Origin: Nepenthes gracilis
Taxonomy: Eukaryota > Streptophyta > Magnoliopsida > Caryophyllales > Nepenthaceae
Length of the DNA: 64,000 nucleotides
Assembly (NCBI GenBank): GCA_033239525.1
Contig: BSYO01000004.1
Span: forward strand, 11,384,037-11,448,036
Direction of reading: 5' to 3'
Under the pieces are notes generated by a model. It saw only the letters and a program-made list of their open reading frames with translations, searched no databases and was not told where the DNA came from. The number at the start of each line of letters is the position of its first letter. Position 1 is the first letter of the stretch. Both the position numbers and the translations under genes were made by a program. Below are positions 48,801-58,109 of the stretch, in pieces.

Positions 48801-50435
48801 ATCAAGAGCACCTTACTCTTTAAGTCGCTCCCTAGACAGGTGCACCCTACAAAGCACAAACTTCTATCTCTCTAAGCTACTCTCTAGTCGGGCGTACTTC
48901 ACTTTCTAAGCTACTCCCAGTCAGGTGCACTTTATTCTCTAAGCCACTCACCTGCTGAGCACACTACTGGAACAAAGTCCTCCAGCCAATACTCAATCCC
49001 CTCGCATATGCATTTAAGCATTACTTTACATTCCTCCCATCTTTCTATCCAGTTAAGAAAGATCTTTGACTTAAATGCTGAAGGATAAATCGGGAAGTAA
49101 GTCCCGCCAACTTTTGACCTCTTATTTATTAGTTGTAATTATTAGATTTTAGTCACTCCCTTGTGAGTTCAAACAATAAATGGATAGTCATTGGGGGATC
49201 GTGCAAAAATTGTGGTGTTCGTACCTGCGACAAGCACCTGAAGCACTAAATGCCAAAGGGGTGAGCTTAAGGCATGCTCGAGGTGCACTTGAGGCGCCGA
49301 TTCCAAAAAGGGCACTTGAGTGTCGTTTCCAATGGGGCCTGCGCCAAGGTGCGCCTAATGAATGCTTAAATGTGGTTCACAGTATAAAATGTGTCCAACG
49401 CATTTTAGGGTTAATTCCAAAATTATTCTCATGCAAGGAGTGCCACATAGAGAGAAAGAAGAGAAGAAGAGAAGAAGAAAGAAGAGGAATAGGTTCGGCA
49501 TCCAGTTGATGTTCGATTTGAGTTCTGTTATTTGCCAAAGTCGGATACGTTGTTCTAAAGGTGATTACCAGAATATATTTTCGTTTAGTTGCTCTTATTT
49601 TTCGTTGTATTTTTTTAATAAGTTGTTGGGTGTATTGAATGGATTATAATCAACCAAGTTTTACTCAAAATTATAGTGAAAAAATCTCAAAAGGGATTCC
49701 GAAAGGGATTCTTTGTAAACGGAACTTTTATAATGAATTTGTTCGGAATTTATCACGTAGTTTTTTCCTTAGTTGTAAAGGGTTTTTTACGTTAAAAACG
49801 TTGTGCATTGTTGTGTTTCTTGTACTCACGAGTTTGATGACTAACGGTCAATAAGGGGTTTAGGTTTTGTTCCACTATGCTGGGTTATATGTATCCAGGT
49901 CGAACCCTAAGAGTGGTGTGCAGGATCCTAGTTCGAAATAACGAAGATCGGACCCACTTCAATTTAATCTACCAAGCGCAATCAAGCGGCTCATTAATTC
50001 GTTCGGTAATTCAAATCGAGATATGCATCAAAACCAATGAAATTGGAAACGGAAAACGCAACTGAGTCGAGAATCAAAGGGGAAACGAGCAGCATAGAAA
50101 ACAATCAGAGCTCCAAAGGTAATCAAAAAGCGTACTTCGAGACCAGAAATTTCACCCCAGCTTGAAATGGGCTGAATACCGGCATCATCGAACAGATTTT
50201 GGCGAAGCGATAATTTCTTGAGGTTCTTCAGGTGACCAATCCGGGGATCTATTCTGGACAAGCGGTTGGAAGTCAAGTCCAACTCGGTCAGACTCGGAGT
50301 TAAGTCAACCGAATCGAGGTCGTGGAGTTGCCAACTAGTGAGATCGAGGACTGTACTGGGAGACCCATCTTCCTCCATTCGGTCATCTATTAGGCCGTTG
50401 TTCGCTTCCTCTGGTAGTAGCGTTTCGTTGTCCAT
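30810..50435 (-). CDS. SDS22: SDS22-like LRR regulatory subunit of protein phosphatase 1 (6 exons, 338 aa)
   Basis: Binds the PP1 catalytic subunit and helps its maturation and targeting (known for SDS22/PPP1R7). Exons, in transcription order: 50435-50136, 36246-36016, 35755-35609, 35495-35353, 35259-35145, 30890-30810. Joined, they give an acidic N-terminus (~1-27), then about eleven SDS22-type 22-residue leucine-rich repeats (~28-310; for example LEELYLSHNGISKLEGL), and a C-terminal LRR cap with RQMFPNVQQID. An in-frame TAA 15 bp upstream supports the ATG. All phases fit. Intron 3 appears to use a GC donor (GAG|GCATGC). Intron 1 is 13.9 kb because a 9.8-kb retrotransposon sits in it, and intron 5 is 4.3 kb. 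Arabidopsis At5g19680 (from memory) is the likely ortholog. Nothing in the exons suggests loss of function. Confidence 0.95.
33709..33757 (+). repeat. Compound microsatellite (AG)n(TGAG)n
   Basis: A perfect run of about 12 AG dinucleotides passes directly into about six TGAG tetranucleotides. The reverse strand gives a Leu/Ser/Thr/His-repeat open frame that is an artefact of the repeat. It is likely length-polymorphic and lies in SDS22 intron 5. Confidence 0.9.
34243..34958 (+). mobile_element. Probable inserted LTR-like element in SDS22 intron 5
   Basis: About 700 bp of GC-richer sequence interrupts AT-rich intron DNA. An 11-bp direct repeat, ttattttattg, flanks it (34232-34242 and 34948-34958), though that repeat is low in complexity. 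Inside are a good TATA box (ctataaatattgg near 34442) and the 84-codon frame 34519-34773, which has no recognised domain. The right side ends in ttattgcttccgctatac, a style common at plant LTR ends, so the real right border might lie up to ~45 bp further on. It could be a solo LTR or a short LTR element (TRIM). Confidence 0.4.
36247..40240. other. SDS22 intron 1, part downstream of the retrotransposon; no gene
   Basis: Four kilobases between the 3' splice site of exon 2 and the left TSD of the inserted retroelement. Open frames are short and without domains (for example 38856-39059 minus). The text is mixed AT-rich DNA with no long direct or inverted repeat that I could establish, though unrecognised old transposon fragments are likely. 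Confidence 0.5.
40246..41517 (+). repeat. 5' LTR of the Tat-like element
   Basis: 1272 bp, ending GCATCA. It matches the right LTR in order: caacccagagt, gaaagctccgc, ggctcaaac, tgaagcctatcgc, the 'ggatcctcctctt' block, the 86-bp tandem repeats, and ttcgttc...gcatca. The expected TG start has mutated (AAATGGG against TGATGGG in the other LTR). Compared with the right LTR it lacks 77 bp near position 41400, apparently a deletion between two ttgt words, and has fewer tandem repeats. Confidence 0.88.
40966..41235 (+). repeat. ~86-bp tandem repeats in 5' LTR (about 2-3 copies)
   Basis: Units start at the phrase aaaaccgctcccc/caaagctactttcc/taagccgcttccc, spaced 86-87 bp (about 40966, 41052, 41139), each built of two half-units of the type 'aagccgctccc..gcgcac'. 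The last copy is partial. The right LTR carries more copies of the same unit. Confidence 0.75.
41519..41536 (+). other. Primer-binding site of the Tat-like element
   Basis: The sequence tggtgtcatctatgggaa begins two bases after the LTR end. It is a C-to-T/G-to-A decayed version of the tggcgccgtctgtgggaa found at this position in many Tat-like elements, where a host tRNA 3' end primes minus-strand synthesis. Its position next to the left LTR fixes the element's orientation as plus. Confidence 0.7.
42071..42397 (+). pseudogene. gag fragment of the Tat-like element
   Basis: A 108-codon frame whose C-terminal part contains SSDPIDHLDHFHTLLGFQGL, the hallmark entry of retrotransposon gag in Tat-like elements; the same block is seen degraded at 5.6 kb on the other strand. 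The N-terminal part is basic and without a recognised domain. The frame stops near the block that should hold the TLKG.A..W motif, and integrase follows almost immediately. The rest of gag and the protease-RT-RNase H region have therefore been deleted. Confidence 0.7.
42418..43475 (+). pseudogene. Integrase remnant of the Tat-like element
   Basis: In shifting plus frames the order is: RCLIPKEANYVP, the HHCC zinc finger ending MKKDAMPFVKKCKNCQVHG (42548-42610), PFAQRELSFAKPF (entry to the core), then HLQASRQVGATNRT and FWVDEPPSIL (end of the DDE core, about 42890-43010). Last comes the C-terminal YDQKLKAHQSKVGDLVLRNK (43238-43300). These match plant Ty3 integrase from zinc finger to C-terminus. 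Stops and shifts occur throughout, and I could not confirm all three catalytic acidic residues. Confidence 0.75.
44570..46314 (-). pseudogene. Antisense extra ORF of the Tat-like element (Transposase_28-like), broken
   Basis: On the strand opposite to gag/integrase, a frame starting at ATG 46314 reads MAPRGIIDIPSI..., meets one in-frame stop after 31 codons, and continues to about 45844 with LKAGLCIPFITELCEILRVL and WSSIKGRKECFFFVV. This layout and the KGRKE(R)FFFV signature resemble the 'putative gypsy-type transposon' domain (Pfam Transposase_28) of plant retroelement proteins. Further frames at 45519-45037 (acidic, low-complexity) and 44914-44570 (charged, coiled-coil-like) suit its C-terminal half. 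Antisense ORFs between pol and the 3' LTR are known in some Tat-lineage elements. Function is unknown. Confidence 0.6.
46320..47835. other. 3' untranslated region of the Tat-like element
   Basis: Between the antisense ORF and the right LTR there is no recognisable domain. It includes an A-run near 47256-47273 and ends with a purine-rich stretch, gcacgaggggctag (47822-47835), immediately before the right LTR. That is the expected position and composition for the polypurine tract. Confidence 0.55.
48529..48960 (+). repeat. ~86-bp tandem repeats in 3' LTR (about 4-5 copies)
   Basis: Starts of the unit (aaagccgcttccc and variants) fall at about 48529, 48615, 48702, 48787 and 48874, spacings of 85-87 bp. 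Each unit holds two related half-units ending in gcgcac-like words. The left LTR has about half as many copies. Since both LTRs are identical at insertion, copy number has changed since. Confidence 0.8.
49216..49912 (+). mobile_element. Nested solo-LTR-like insertion within the 3' LTR
   Basis: The segment begins TGTTCGTACCTGC. It is bordered by GTGG on both sides (49212-49215 and 49913-49916; five bases if one mismatch is allowed) and splits a sequence that is continuous in the left LTR. It opens with GC-rich words such as gaggcgccgattcc and has a GA-rich stretch (49450-49490), the same design as the Tekay-like LTRs in this window, but it is only ~700 bp. No coding domain is present. The right end (ctaaga) lacks the usual CA, so borders could be off by a few bases. 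Confidence 0.5.
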
Positions 50436-51832
50436 GAACGAAGAATATTATAAGGGCCAGAGGAGTTCAGAAGTCTTCAGTTTTCTGATCCTTTGTTCAA
50501 CGATGGTATTGTGCTCTGCTCCAATGAACTCTTCCAAAAGGAAACCTGGGAGGTTATGCCATGAAAGGAAACCTTTCGAAGTTGCAGTGGCTACACCAGA
50601 TTGGATGAAATTTACTAAACTATTTAATCCATTTCATGCTCTCCGTAATTATTTATTAAATTGTATAAGTTAAAGTAATCGTGCAAAGTTTACATTTGAC
50701 CATCTAATTAGATAATTAAAAGGAATAAGTGATTTCATATTTTATATTGTGGAAAAAATCTAAATTTTAAAGGTTTTTAATTTAACATATAAAAAAGAAA
50801 TAAATATTCATATTAAATCTCTCTACAATAATATTATAGGCTAAAAATAATTATTCTAAATCCATATCTAAATATTATACTTTAGTTAGAATTAAATACT
50901 TAATAGCTCTGCCTCGATCTAAAGTTGTATGATTTGACCAACCTTAACTACTTATTAGCTTTTTATTGGACCGACGGTCTCCGCTTAATTAATTTTATAT
51001 ATTTTATAATTAGAATATTTTTTCTATAAATGTAGGATTCACATACTAATTAACATATTTTGTTGGACATTTTCATACGTCAATCATAAAAAACAATTTG
51101 GAAGCATTGGATGAACATTTGAGATATATATGGGTGATATAATATCTTAATTATTTAATTAGTTTTGTATAAATTTTTTAATATAAATAAATAAATAAAA
51201 TATTATAATATTTAAAAATATTTAAAAGGTATTTTTGAATATCACCCTTAGCTACTATGCAATAGTGTTTTGTAGATATTCCTTTTTCCAAATTTTTAAC
51301 ATGTCCTAACACCAGTAAGTCCTCTCACCTTATTTACTAAGCAACTAGGCAAATTATTCTGTCTTTTTAAGTAGCTCTTCTGCCGCTAAAACATAAAGTC
51401 CTCTCACTCTCTCTCTAATATAAGTCAAATTCAAGTTCGTTGTCTATGCTGATTACCTCTAACTATGTTGCGGGTTTTCATCACTATAAATTTTTTGGTG
51501 AGCGGTTGACAGTTCAATGTTCTGTTCTTCTTTTCCTTCTTTACACATCTCAAGAACAGTTCACTGTATGTGCTGCTGAAGGATTTCTCCCCATCTGTCA
51601 CACTCACCAACAATCTCTGTTCACAGAGCAAACGTTTAGGATGGCCTACCATTCAAGGGCAATACTTCCTATTCTGGGTGGCAATTTGACATCTTTGAGT
51701 GCTAAATAATCATATTAGTGCCTTTGCAGCACAATTTGATTGGCATATTGAATGAGCCATTGATTGACACACCCATTATCATTGCCTCTTAAGAATTTCC
51801 TCAATATGTGATAGACTTCCATACTCTAATTC
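50436..51832. promoter_or_regulatory. SDS22 upstream region
   Basis: The 1.4 kb between the SDS22 start codon and the neighbouring retrotransposon should hold the SDS22 promoter and 5' leader. It is AT-rich from 50650 to 51300, with a short CT-rich stretch near 51400. The frames at 51431-51709 on both strands have no domains. I could not place a transcription start. Confidence 0.5.
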
Positions 51833-53803
51833 TGTGAGGTTTCAATTTTCAAAACATTATAACTAGAAGTAATTAAATTAATATAATTAAATTAGGATTA
51901 AAGTACGCAGGAAGTTAGGCACCGAAAACAAATATGGATGTGGGAAGCCCGGTCCCTAAGTGGCACCCCAAGGCGCATTTTCTAGAATGGTCGTGCTCAA
52001 TGAGCACCTGAGGCGCGTTTGAGCTCATTTTCCAAAACCGTTGCACCCGAGCAGTGTTTGATGCACGCTCAAGTTTGGATTCCAGAATACCTGCGCCCGA
52101 GCGGGCCTCGATTGGTGCTGGTCGAGCGCTGGAGTGTTATAAGGCGCCACCTACTCCTTTTTTATGCCATGTTCGCATAAATTTGGAGCAAGAGGAAAGA
52201 GAGAGAGGTGAAGGGGAAGGGAAGAGAAGAGAGAGAAGGTGAATGAGAGGTCCCGAGAGCTTAAATTTGGACAATCCGAGTAAGAAAACTTATAGATCGA
52301 CCAAGGTAAGTGCACTCTAAACTTTTTTTTCTTCGGTTGTTGTTATTTATTCCCATTTATTTTGAGTATTATTATTCTAATAATCATCCTAATTGGGATT
52401 TTGAAATAAAAACATGAAAAATGTGCATATTTGATACTTCTAAATATTTTTATAGTAAGATTTATCGAAAATCATCGTTTATTTGCTTGTATCTGAAATA
52501 TGCATGTTATGAAAATTTTCTCTTTATATTTAAAAGTGCTTCAAATTTATGAGTTTCAAATTTAACTCATGTCATTTATACTTGCTCAAAATATAGTGCA
52601 TATTTTACTTTATATAGCATGTTCCTTTTTTTTTATTATTTGGATATTTTATATTATCTGCATTATTGATGAACTCTAATGATAGAGAAATAACCACGGC
52701 AAAAATGTGCAAGTTTATGGAAAAGAATTATTGAAGAATATTCTGTAATTAAGTTAAAGACTTATGAACTATTTTCCAAAAGGGCGAGAACAAAAGATGC
52801 GTAGACTTAAGAGCAGAATTTTCTAAGGAATTAAGACGTTAAGAAATTAAACCAATGAATATTTATCAGATAATATATTTTGACATGTCTTAATACATTA
52901 TAGTAAAAGATCGTTGTTTGCTAAGAGCCGCCTGTGACTAAGGCCCCATCTATAGGGATTATATATAGATGGCTCGCTTCTGGGTCTTGAATAGAAGGAG
53001 AATATTTTTTATTGTGTAGGAGCAAATACAATCAAGGTTTTGATCGATCGTTCCTTTAGTCAGTAAAGCTTACTAACCCTGATCCTCAACGAAAACAAGT
53101 TTTCATCATGATTTAATGATTATAAAAAGAAAAAGAAACGAATTGCAGAAATTTTGGAATGTATCATGTAAGCATTTCTTTTCTAATCATGTTTTATGAT
53201 TATTCATTCATCTCTATTCCTCCTGATATGTACTGTTATGATTCTAATATAAAATATGCATGTTTTTTGATATGTATGTATGTATGTATGTACCTTATTG
53301 AGTATTTGACTCACTCATTATCGTTTTGGCTAACCCCTCAAATGATCAGCACAAGTTTATACCTAACGAGTAGGAATAAAGGATCGGTGCTTATCTTTAG
53401 GGCTTGGGATATTGTATGATGTATTTTAGGCATTGTCTTTTACTTTTTTGGTACAGTAGTAATTCTTTTGGGTCGGAAGATTGTATGTATGTATTATTTT
53501 GTAATTAAGGAAGTAGACGTATGCTTTAATGAAATGTGATATATATTGGATTATGAAATATTTTTGCAAGTTTGACGGATTTGCATCTTCTTTCTGAATT
53601 ACTTACCAAAAAAAAAATCTTCTTTCTAAATTTAAGTCCAATAGGTGTCATGTTTTCATTTGTTGTCGGAGCCACTAGGTTGTAGCATATTATAGATCTT
53701 GTGTATCTATATGTTCGTTTATTTAACGAATTTTTATATTATGATTTGTAATTAGATTGACAGATGTTAAGACAAGTGATATTCTATAGTTGGGTCCGTA
53801 GTT
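51833..53803 (+). repeat. 5' LTR of the Tekay-like element
   Basis: Begins TGTGAGGTTTC and ends GGTCCGTAGTT, where the partner LTR has the intact CA end (GGTCCATCACA). It carries the GC-rich gcgc block (51960-52110), a ttataaggcgccacc stretch near 52138 that may be the TATA region, a GA-rich stretch (52190-52245), and the tctatagggattatatatag block (~52950). A (TATG)n microsatellite at 53271-53292 is expanded here but not in the 3' LTR. Confidence 0.9.
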
Positions 53804-53805
53804 GG

Positions 53806-53817
53806 TGGTATCAGAGA
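53806..53817 (+). other. Primer-binding site (initiator tRNA-Met type)
   Basis: tggtatcagaga lies two bases after the 5' LTR. It matches the 3' end of plant initiator tRNA-Met (tggtatcagagc) used by many chromoviruses and Copia elements, and sets the element's plus orientation. Confidence 0.85.
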
Positions 53818-53983
53818 ATCTTCGGGAGATGCCTTATGATTTGGGTTAATTAACTTTGGTTTCAGGTTTATGTTGACCTGATTAGATTTGAAATATAGGA
53901 CAAAATTCCAGTTTAGGTAGTTTTGTAGGGTTTGGTGCGAAAATCTAATTTCATTGTTAATGTTATATTGATAGGGATTCAGA

Positions 53984-54980
53984 ATGTCAGGCCAAGAAAG
54001 AAGCTTTGAAGCCGGTTCTCGTCCAAATTGGGAAGAGGAATATCTGAATATCATGGAAAGAATGGCTAACATTATAGAGCTAATGGCTGATGGACATCGA
54101 CATCTTGTGTTAGTCCAAGTCCTCCCTCCAGCTCCAGCAAATCTAGGAGCTACACCTTTTGACCGATTTAACAATGAGAGGCCACCGAAGTTTTGGGAGA
54201 ATCCAGACCCATCTAAGGCGGAGGAGTGGATCAGAAGAATCAAGAAGATTTTCACCGTTATTCGCTACTCGGAAGAAGATAAGGTGACTTTCATAGCGTA
54301 CAAATTGGAGGGCGAAATTGACCACTAGTGGTTGATGCAAAAGAGAGCCATGGACGTTAATGAGGACCAGATCACCTGGAAGATGTTCAATGAGGTGTTC
54401 TTTGAAAAGTATTTTTTGACCATTTTGTGAGAGCAGAAAGAGGACAATTTCTCATGGCTATGACAAGGAAATCAGACCGTAGCTGAGTATGATGCCAAAT
54501 TCATGGAGTTGGCCCGATTCACCCCGCACATAGTTGATGGCCCAACCAGAAAAGCCAGGAAGTTCCAATCCAGGCTGAGGGATGACATTAGAAAGCAGCT
54601 GATCACGCACAAGTTGTGTAATTATGGAGAGATTTTGGAACAGGCTCTTATATTTGAGAAGGAGCTAGAGCAAGAATAATATTTTGAGAAGAAAGTTAAA
54701 AATTGCAGAAGTTCAGCTGCTAGCTAAGGCTCGAGGTCAAGATGACCTCCTAAGAAGACGAAGCCGAAAGATAAAGGGAAGAGGAAGGTGGAGCAGCCAG
54801 TAGCACTAAGTCCGCCGGTGACTATTAATGTATGTGATTACTGTGGGAGATTCCATAGAGAAAAGTTGTGCTACAAGTGTTTTGGAGCTTGCTTTAATTA
54901 CGGTAAGTCCGACCATCTAATTAAAGATTGTCCCATTCCTAAGAGGCTGGTGGAGAAGAAGCTAGTTGTTTCGGGGAAAG
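53984..54980 (+). pseudogene. gag of the Tekay-like element
   Basis: The frame starts MSGQERSFEAGSRPN, with a gag core FNNERPPKFWENPDPSKAEEW (ten residues either side of the PPKF block) and AEYDAKFMELARF further on. It ends in a zinc knuckle CFNYGKSDHLIKDC, where the second Cys of the usual CxxCGxxxHxxxxC is Tyr. In-frame stops occur at H*W (54326-54328) and in several Arg-type codons near 54430-54465 and at 54679. The pattern is mostly CGA-to-TGA or TGG-to-TAG type changes. Gag packages element RNA; this copy cannot make a full-length protein. Confidence 0.8.
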
Positions 54981-56770
54981 CCTTTGCAGTCACAACCCGG
55001 GACGCAGAAGCATCGTTGAATGTGGTAGAAGGTACTATCACTGTCTTTAATACTCCTGCACATGTTCTTATAGATTTGGGATCAACTCATTCCTTTGTGT
55101 CTTCAAGATTGGCAAGTAAATTGTTGTCCCCTCCGAGAATTTTGAATCATATTTTAGCTATTTCTATGCCCTTGGGATTGTCTGTGGTCACAGATATCAT
55201 ATATTCGATGTGTGAAGTCTAGATTAACGGGTTGCAATTGGCGGTGGATTTGATTTTGTTAGAGATGCATGACTTTGATGTGATGTTAGGCATGGATTTA
55301 CTGGTGAGTTATAAGCGAGTTCACTTTGCCATTTCGGAATGTGAACCATTCTATTTCTAAGGTGTGCTACGGAAGGAATCACCTTGTTTAATTTTGACTT
55401 TGCACGCTCGTCATTTGATGGATTCTGGATGCCAAGCCTATCTAGCTTATACTTGCACGGTTGGAAGTCATAATGTGCTGGCTAAGGATATCCCTGTGGT
55501 TAGAGAGTTTGAAGATGTCTTTCATGAAAAATTGTCTGGGTTTCCACCCAATTGGGATATTGAATTTAAAATTGAGATTGTTTCTAGTTTAGCACTAATC
55601 TCGAAAGCACCGTATAGGATGGCGCTTGCTGAATTGAAAGAATTGAAATAACAGTTGTGGGAGCTTTTGGATAAGGGATTTATTAGGCCGAGCGTATCTC
55701 CTTAGGGTGCCCCGGTATTGTTTGTCAAGAAAAAGGATGGATCGTTGCAGTTTTGAATCTATTATCGGGAGTTGAACAAAATTACCATTAAGAACAAGTA
55801 CCCGTTGTCAAGGGTTGATGACCTATTTGATCAACTGCAATGAGCGCAGGTATTTTCAAAGATTGACATTTGATCGGGGTATCACTAGTTGAGAATCAAG
55901 AAGAAGGATGTAGCGAATACGGCCTTTTGGATGAGGTACGGGCATTATAAATTTTTAGTTATATCTTTTGGGTTGTCAAATGCCCCCGCTGCTTTTATAG
56001 ACTTAATGAATCGGGTGTTTCGACTCTACTTGGATAAATTTAATGTTATATTCATTGATAATATATTGATTTATTCGAAAAGCTATAATGAGCACGATAT
56101 GCATTTGAGGATTGTGTTTCAAATACTTCGGGAGGAGAAGTTGTATGCCAAGTTAGAGAAATGTGAATTTTGGCTAGAGAAAATTATATTTTTGGGTCAT
56201 GTTATATCGAAGGGAGGTATCTCTGTGGACCCCAAAAAAGATTTAAACTATTGTTAATTGGAGTTGACCGTCATCGATGACCGAAGTCTGGAGTTTTCTT
56301 GGGATGGTCGGTTATTATCGGAAGTTCATGAAAAATTTCTCCAAAATTTCTATATCGTTGACTCGATTCACAAAGAAGGACATTAAGTTTGTTTAGACGG
56401 AGGAATGTGAGCAAAGTTTCTAGGAGTTGAATCACCGATTGACATCCGCTCCGATACTGATGATTCCAAAAAATTTTGGTGGATTTGAAATTTATTGTAA
56501 TGCGAGCAGGTTGGATTTGGGTTGTATTCTGATACATCGTGGAAAAGTGATAGCCTATGGATCGAGATAGCTATAAATTCACAAGAAGAATTACCCGAAG
56601 CACAATTTAGAGCTAATAGCGGTAACTTTTGCTTTAAATATATGGAGGCATTCTTTGTATGATGAGAAGTTCTTGGTGTAGTCGGATCATAAGAGCCTCA
56701 AGTATTTATTTTCTAAAAAAAATTGAATATGAGGCAGATGAGATGGATGGACTATCTAAAGGACTTTAAT
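54981..56770 (+). pseudogene. Protease, reverse transcriptase and RNase H of the Tekay-like element
   Basis: Protease: LIDLGSTHSFVSSRLA (~55070-55115), where the usual catalytic DSG is DLG. RT: APYRMALAELKELK (~55610), [10 protein letters not shown] (~55975) and FIDNILIYS (~56050), where the usual xxDD is DN. RNase H: CNASRLDLGCIL, VIAYGSR and SDHKSLKYLF (56495-56715). Stops interrupt at 55649, 55703, 55756, 55841, 55871 and later. One frameshift lies near 56230-56260, and a second at the A-run just before 56723 restores the earlier frame. It is catalytically dead on several counts. Confidence 0.8.
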
Positions 56771-56923
56771 TATGAAATTCAGTATCAGCCGGGTAAGGAT
56801 AATGTGGTAGGGAACACTCTGAGCCGTCAAACGAGTAACGTGGTTCGTTTGAGGATTAAGGAAATGGAGATATCGGAATACATAAAGCAATGTGATATTC
56901 GAAGATATGTTTAAAGAAATTGG

Positions 56924-58070
56924 ATGATTTTATCGTATTTTTTAATCCAACCAGAGATATTAAGGCGAATTAAAGAAGATCAGATGAGTGATCCATTCTT
57001 AGCTGACATTACTGGAAATTTGAACCAAGACTTTAGAGTTGATTTTAATATTCAAGCCGACGGAGTCTTGAGATTTCGGGATCGGATTTGTGTGCCTAAT
57101 GTCGAAGAATTGAATGAAGAAATCATGAAAGAAACACATTGGTTCAGGTATACGATGCTCCCAGGGATTGATAAAATTTATTAGGATCTGAAGAAAATAT
57201 TTTGGTGGAGGGATATGAGGAAGGAAATTGTGACATTTATGGGAAAATGTTTAATCTATCAGCAGTTGAAAGCCGAACGTAAGAAGTCATCCGGTCTTTT
57301 GCAACCGTTGCCTATTCCTAATTGGAAATGGAAAGATGTATCCATAGATTTCGTGTTAGGATTGTCGAGGACGCCTAGGAATCATAACGCTATTTGGGTG
57401 ATTATCAATCGGATCACAAAATCGGCGTACTTTCTAGCTATTCAGATGACTTATACGAGGGACCGATTAGCTTGGATGTATATTAATGAAATAGTAAGAT
57501 TGCACGAAGTTCCGATGACTATCGTATCAGATTGAGACCCGAGGTTTGTCTTAAAATTTTGAAAAAGTTTGTAGCACGAGTTGGGATGGATATAAAGTTT
57601 AGTACAACTTATCACCGGCAGACGGATGGGTAGTCTGAGCGAACCATTCAAATTTTGGAGGACATATTAAGAGCTGCAGTGATGGAGCTAAAAGGTAATT
57701 GGGATGATCATTTAATATTGACGGAGTTCGCGTATAATAATAGTTATCAGGCAAGTATTGGGATGACCCCATTTGAAGCGCAGTATAGAAGAAAGTGTTT
57801 TTCCCCTATTCATTGGGAATAGACGGGTGACAGACGGTTTATGGGGCTGGAGATTGTTAAAGAGACGTCCCGTAGAGTCCCACATCGGGGACATTACACG
57901 TCCGATAAGATTAAATTGATTCATGATAAGTTGAGAGTAGCCCAAAACCGACAAAAGAATTATGCCGATAGGAGAACATCATAAGTGAAATTTGAAGTTA
58001 GGGATTTTGTCTTCTTGAAGGTATCGCCGTCAAAGGGAATATCCAGATTTTGAGTTAAAGGAAAGCTGAA
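56924..58070 (+). pseudogene. Integrase of the Tekay-like element
   Basis: N-terminal zinc finger region 57130-57260 (HWFRYTMLPG ... KCLIYQQLKAE): the second His is Leu and one Cys is Tyr against the usual HHCC pattern. The core follows, with VSIDFVLGLSRTP (first Asp), PMTIVSD then a stop where Arg is usual (second Asp kept), and [14 protein letters not shown] (Glu kept). The C-terminal FEVRDFVFLKVSPSKG-type block is at ~57990-58040. Strand-transfer residues survive, but the zinc finger and stops make it inactive. Confidence 0.8.
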
Positions 58071-58109
58071 ACCGAAGTTTATCTGATCATTTGAGACTTT
58101 GGAGAAAGT

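Larger units (their letters stand above)
40246..50030 (+). mobile_element. Tat-like LTR retrotransposon inside SDS22 intron 1, TSD AAACC
   Basis: Two long direct repeats bound it (40246-41517 and 47836-50030), and both ends are flanked by the identical 5-bp TSD AAACC (40241-40245 and 50031-50035). After the left LTR comes a primer-binding-like tggtgtcatctatgggaacg, a decayed form of the tggcgccgtctgtggga site common in Tat-like elements. Inside are a gag fragment, directly followed by integrase (protease, RT and RNase H missing), an antisense extra ORF and a purine-rich gcacgaggggctag before the right LTR. The element is antisense to the host gene. It depends on others for movement and is itself decayed. 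A further LTR-like insertion sits in its right LTR. Confidence 0.9.
47836..50030 (+). repeat. 3' LTR of the Tat-like element, carrying a nested insertion
   Basis: Starts TGATGGGTCC and ends ATGCATCA, followed by TSD AAACC. Removing the nested 49216-49912 segment leaves about 1.5 kb that aligns with the left LTR. It has more 86-bp repeat copies (48529-48960) and retains a 77-bp piece (49137-49213) absent from the left LTR. The ggatccta...cgaaataacgaa block resumes right after the nested segment (49921 on), proving that the LTR is one unit split by insertion. Confidence 0.85.
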
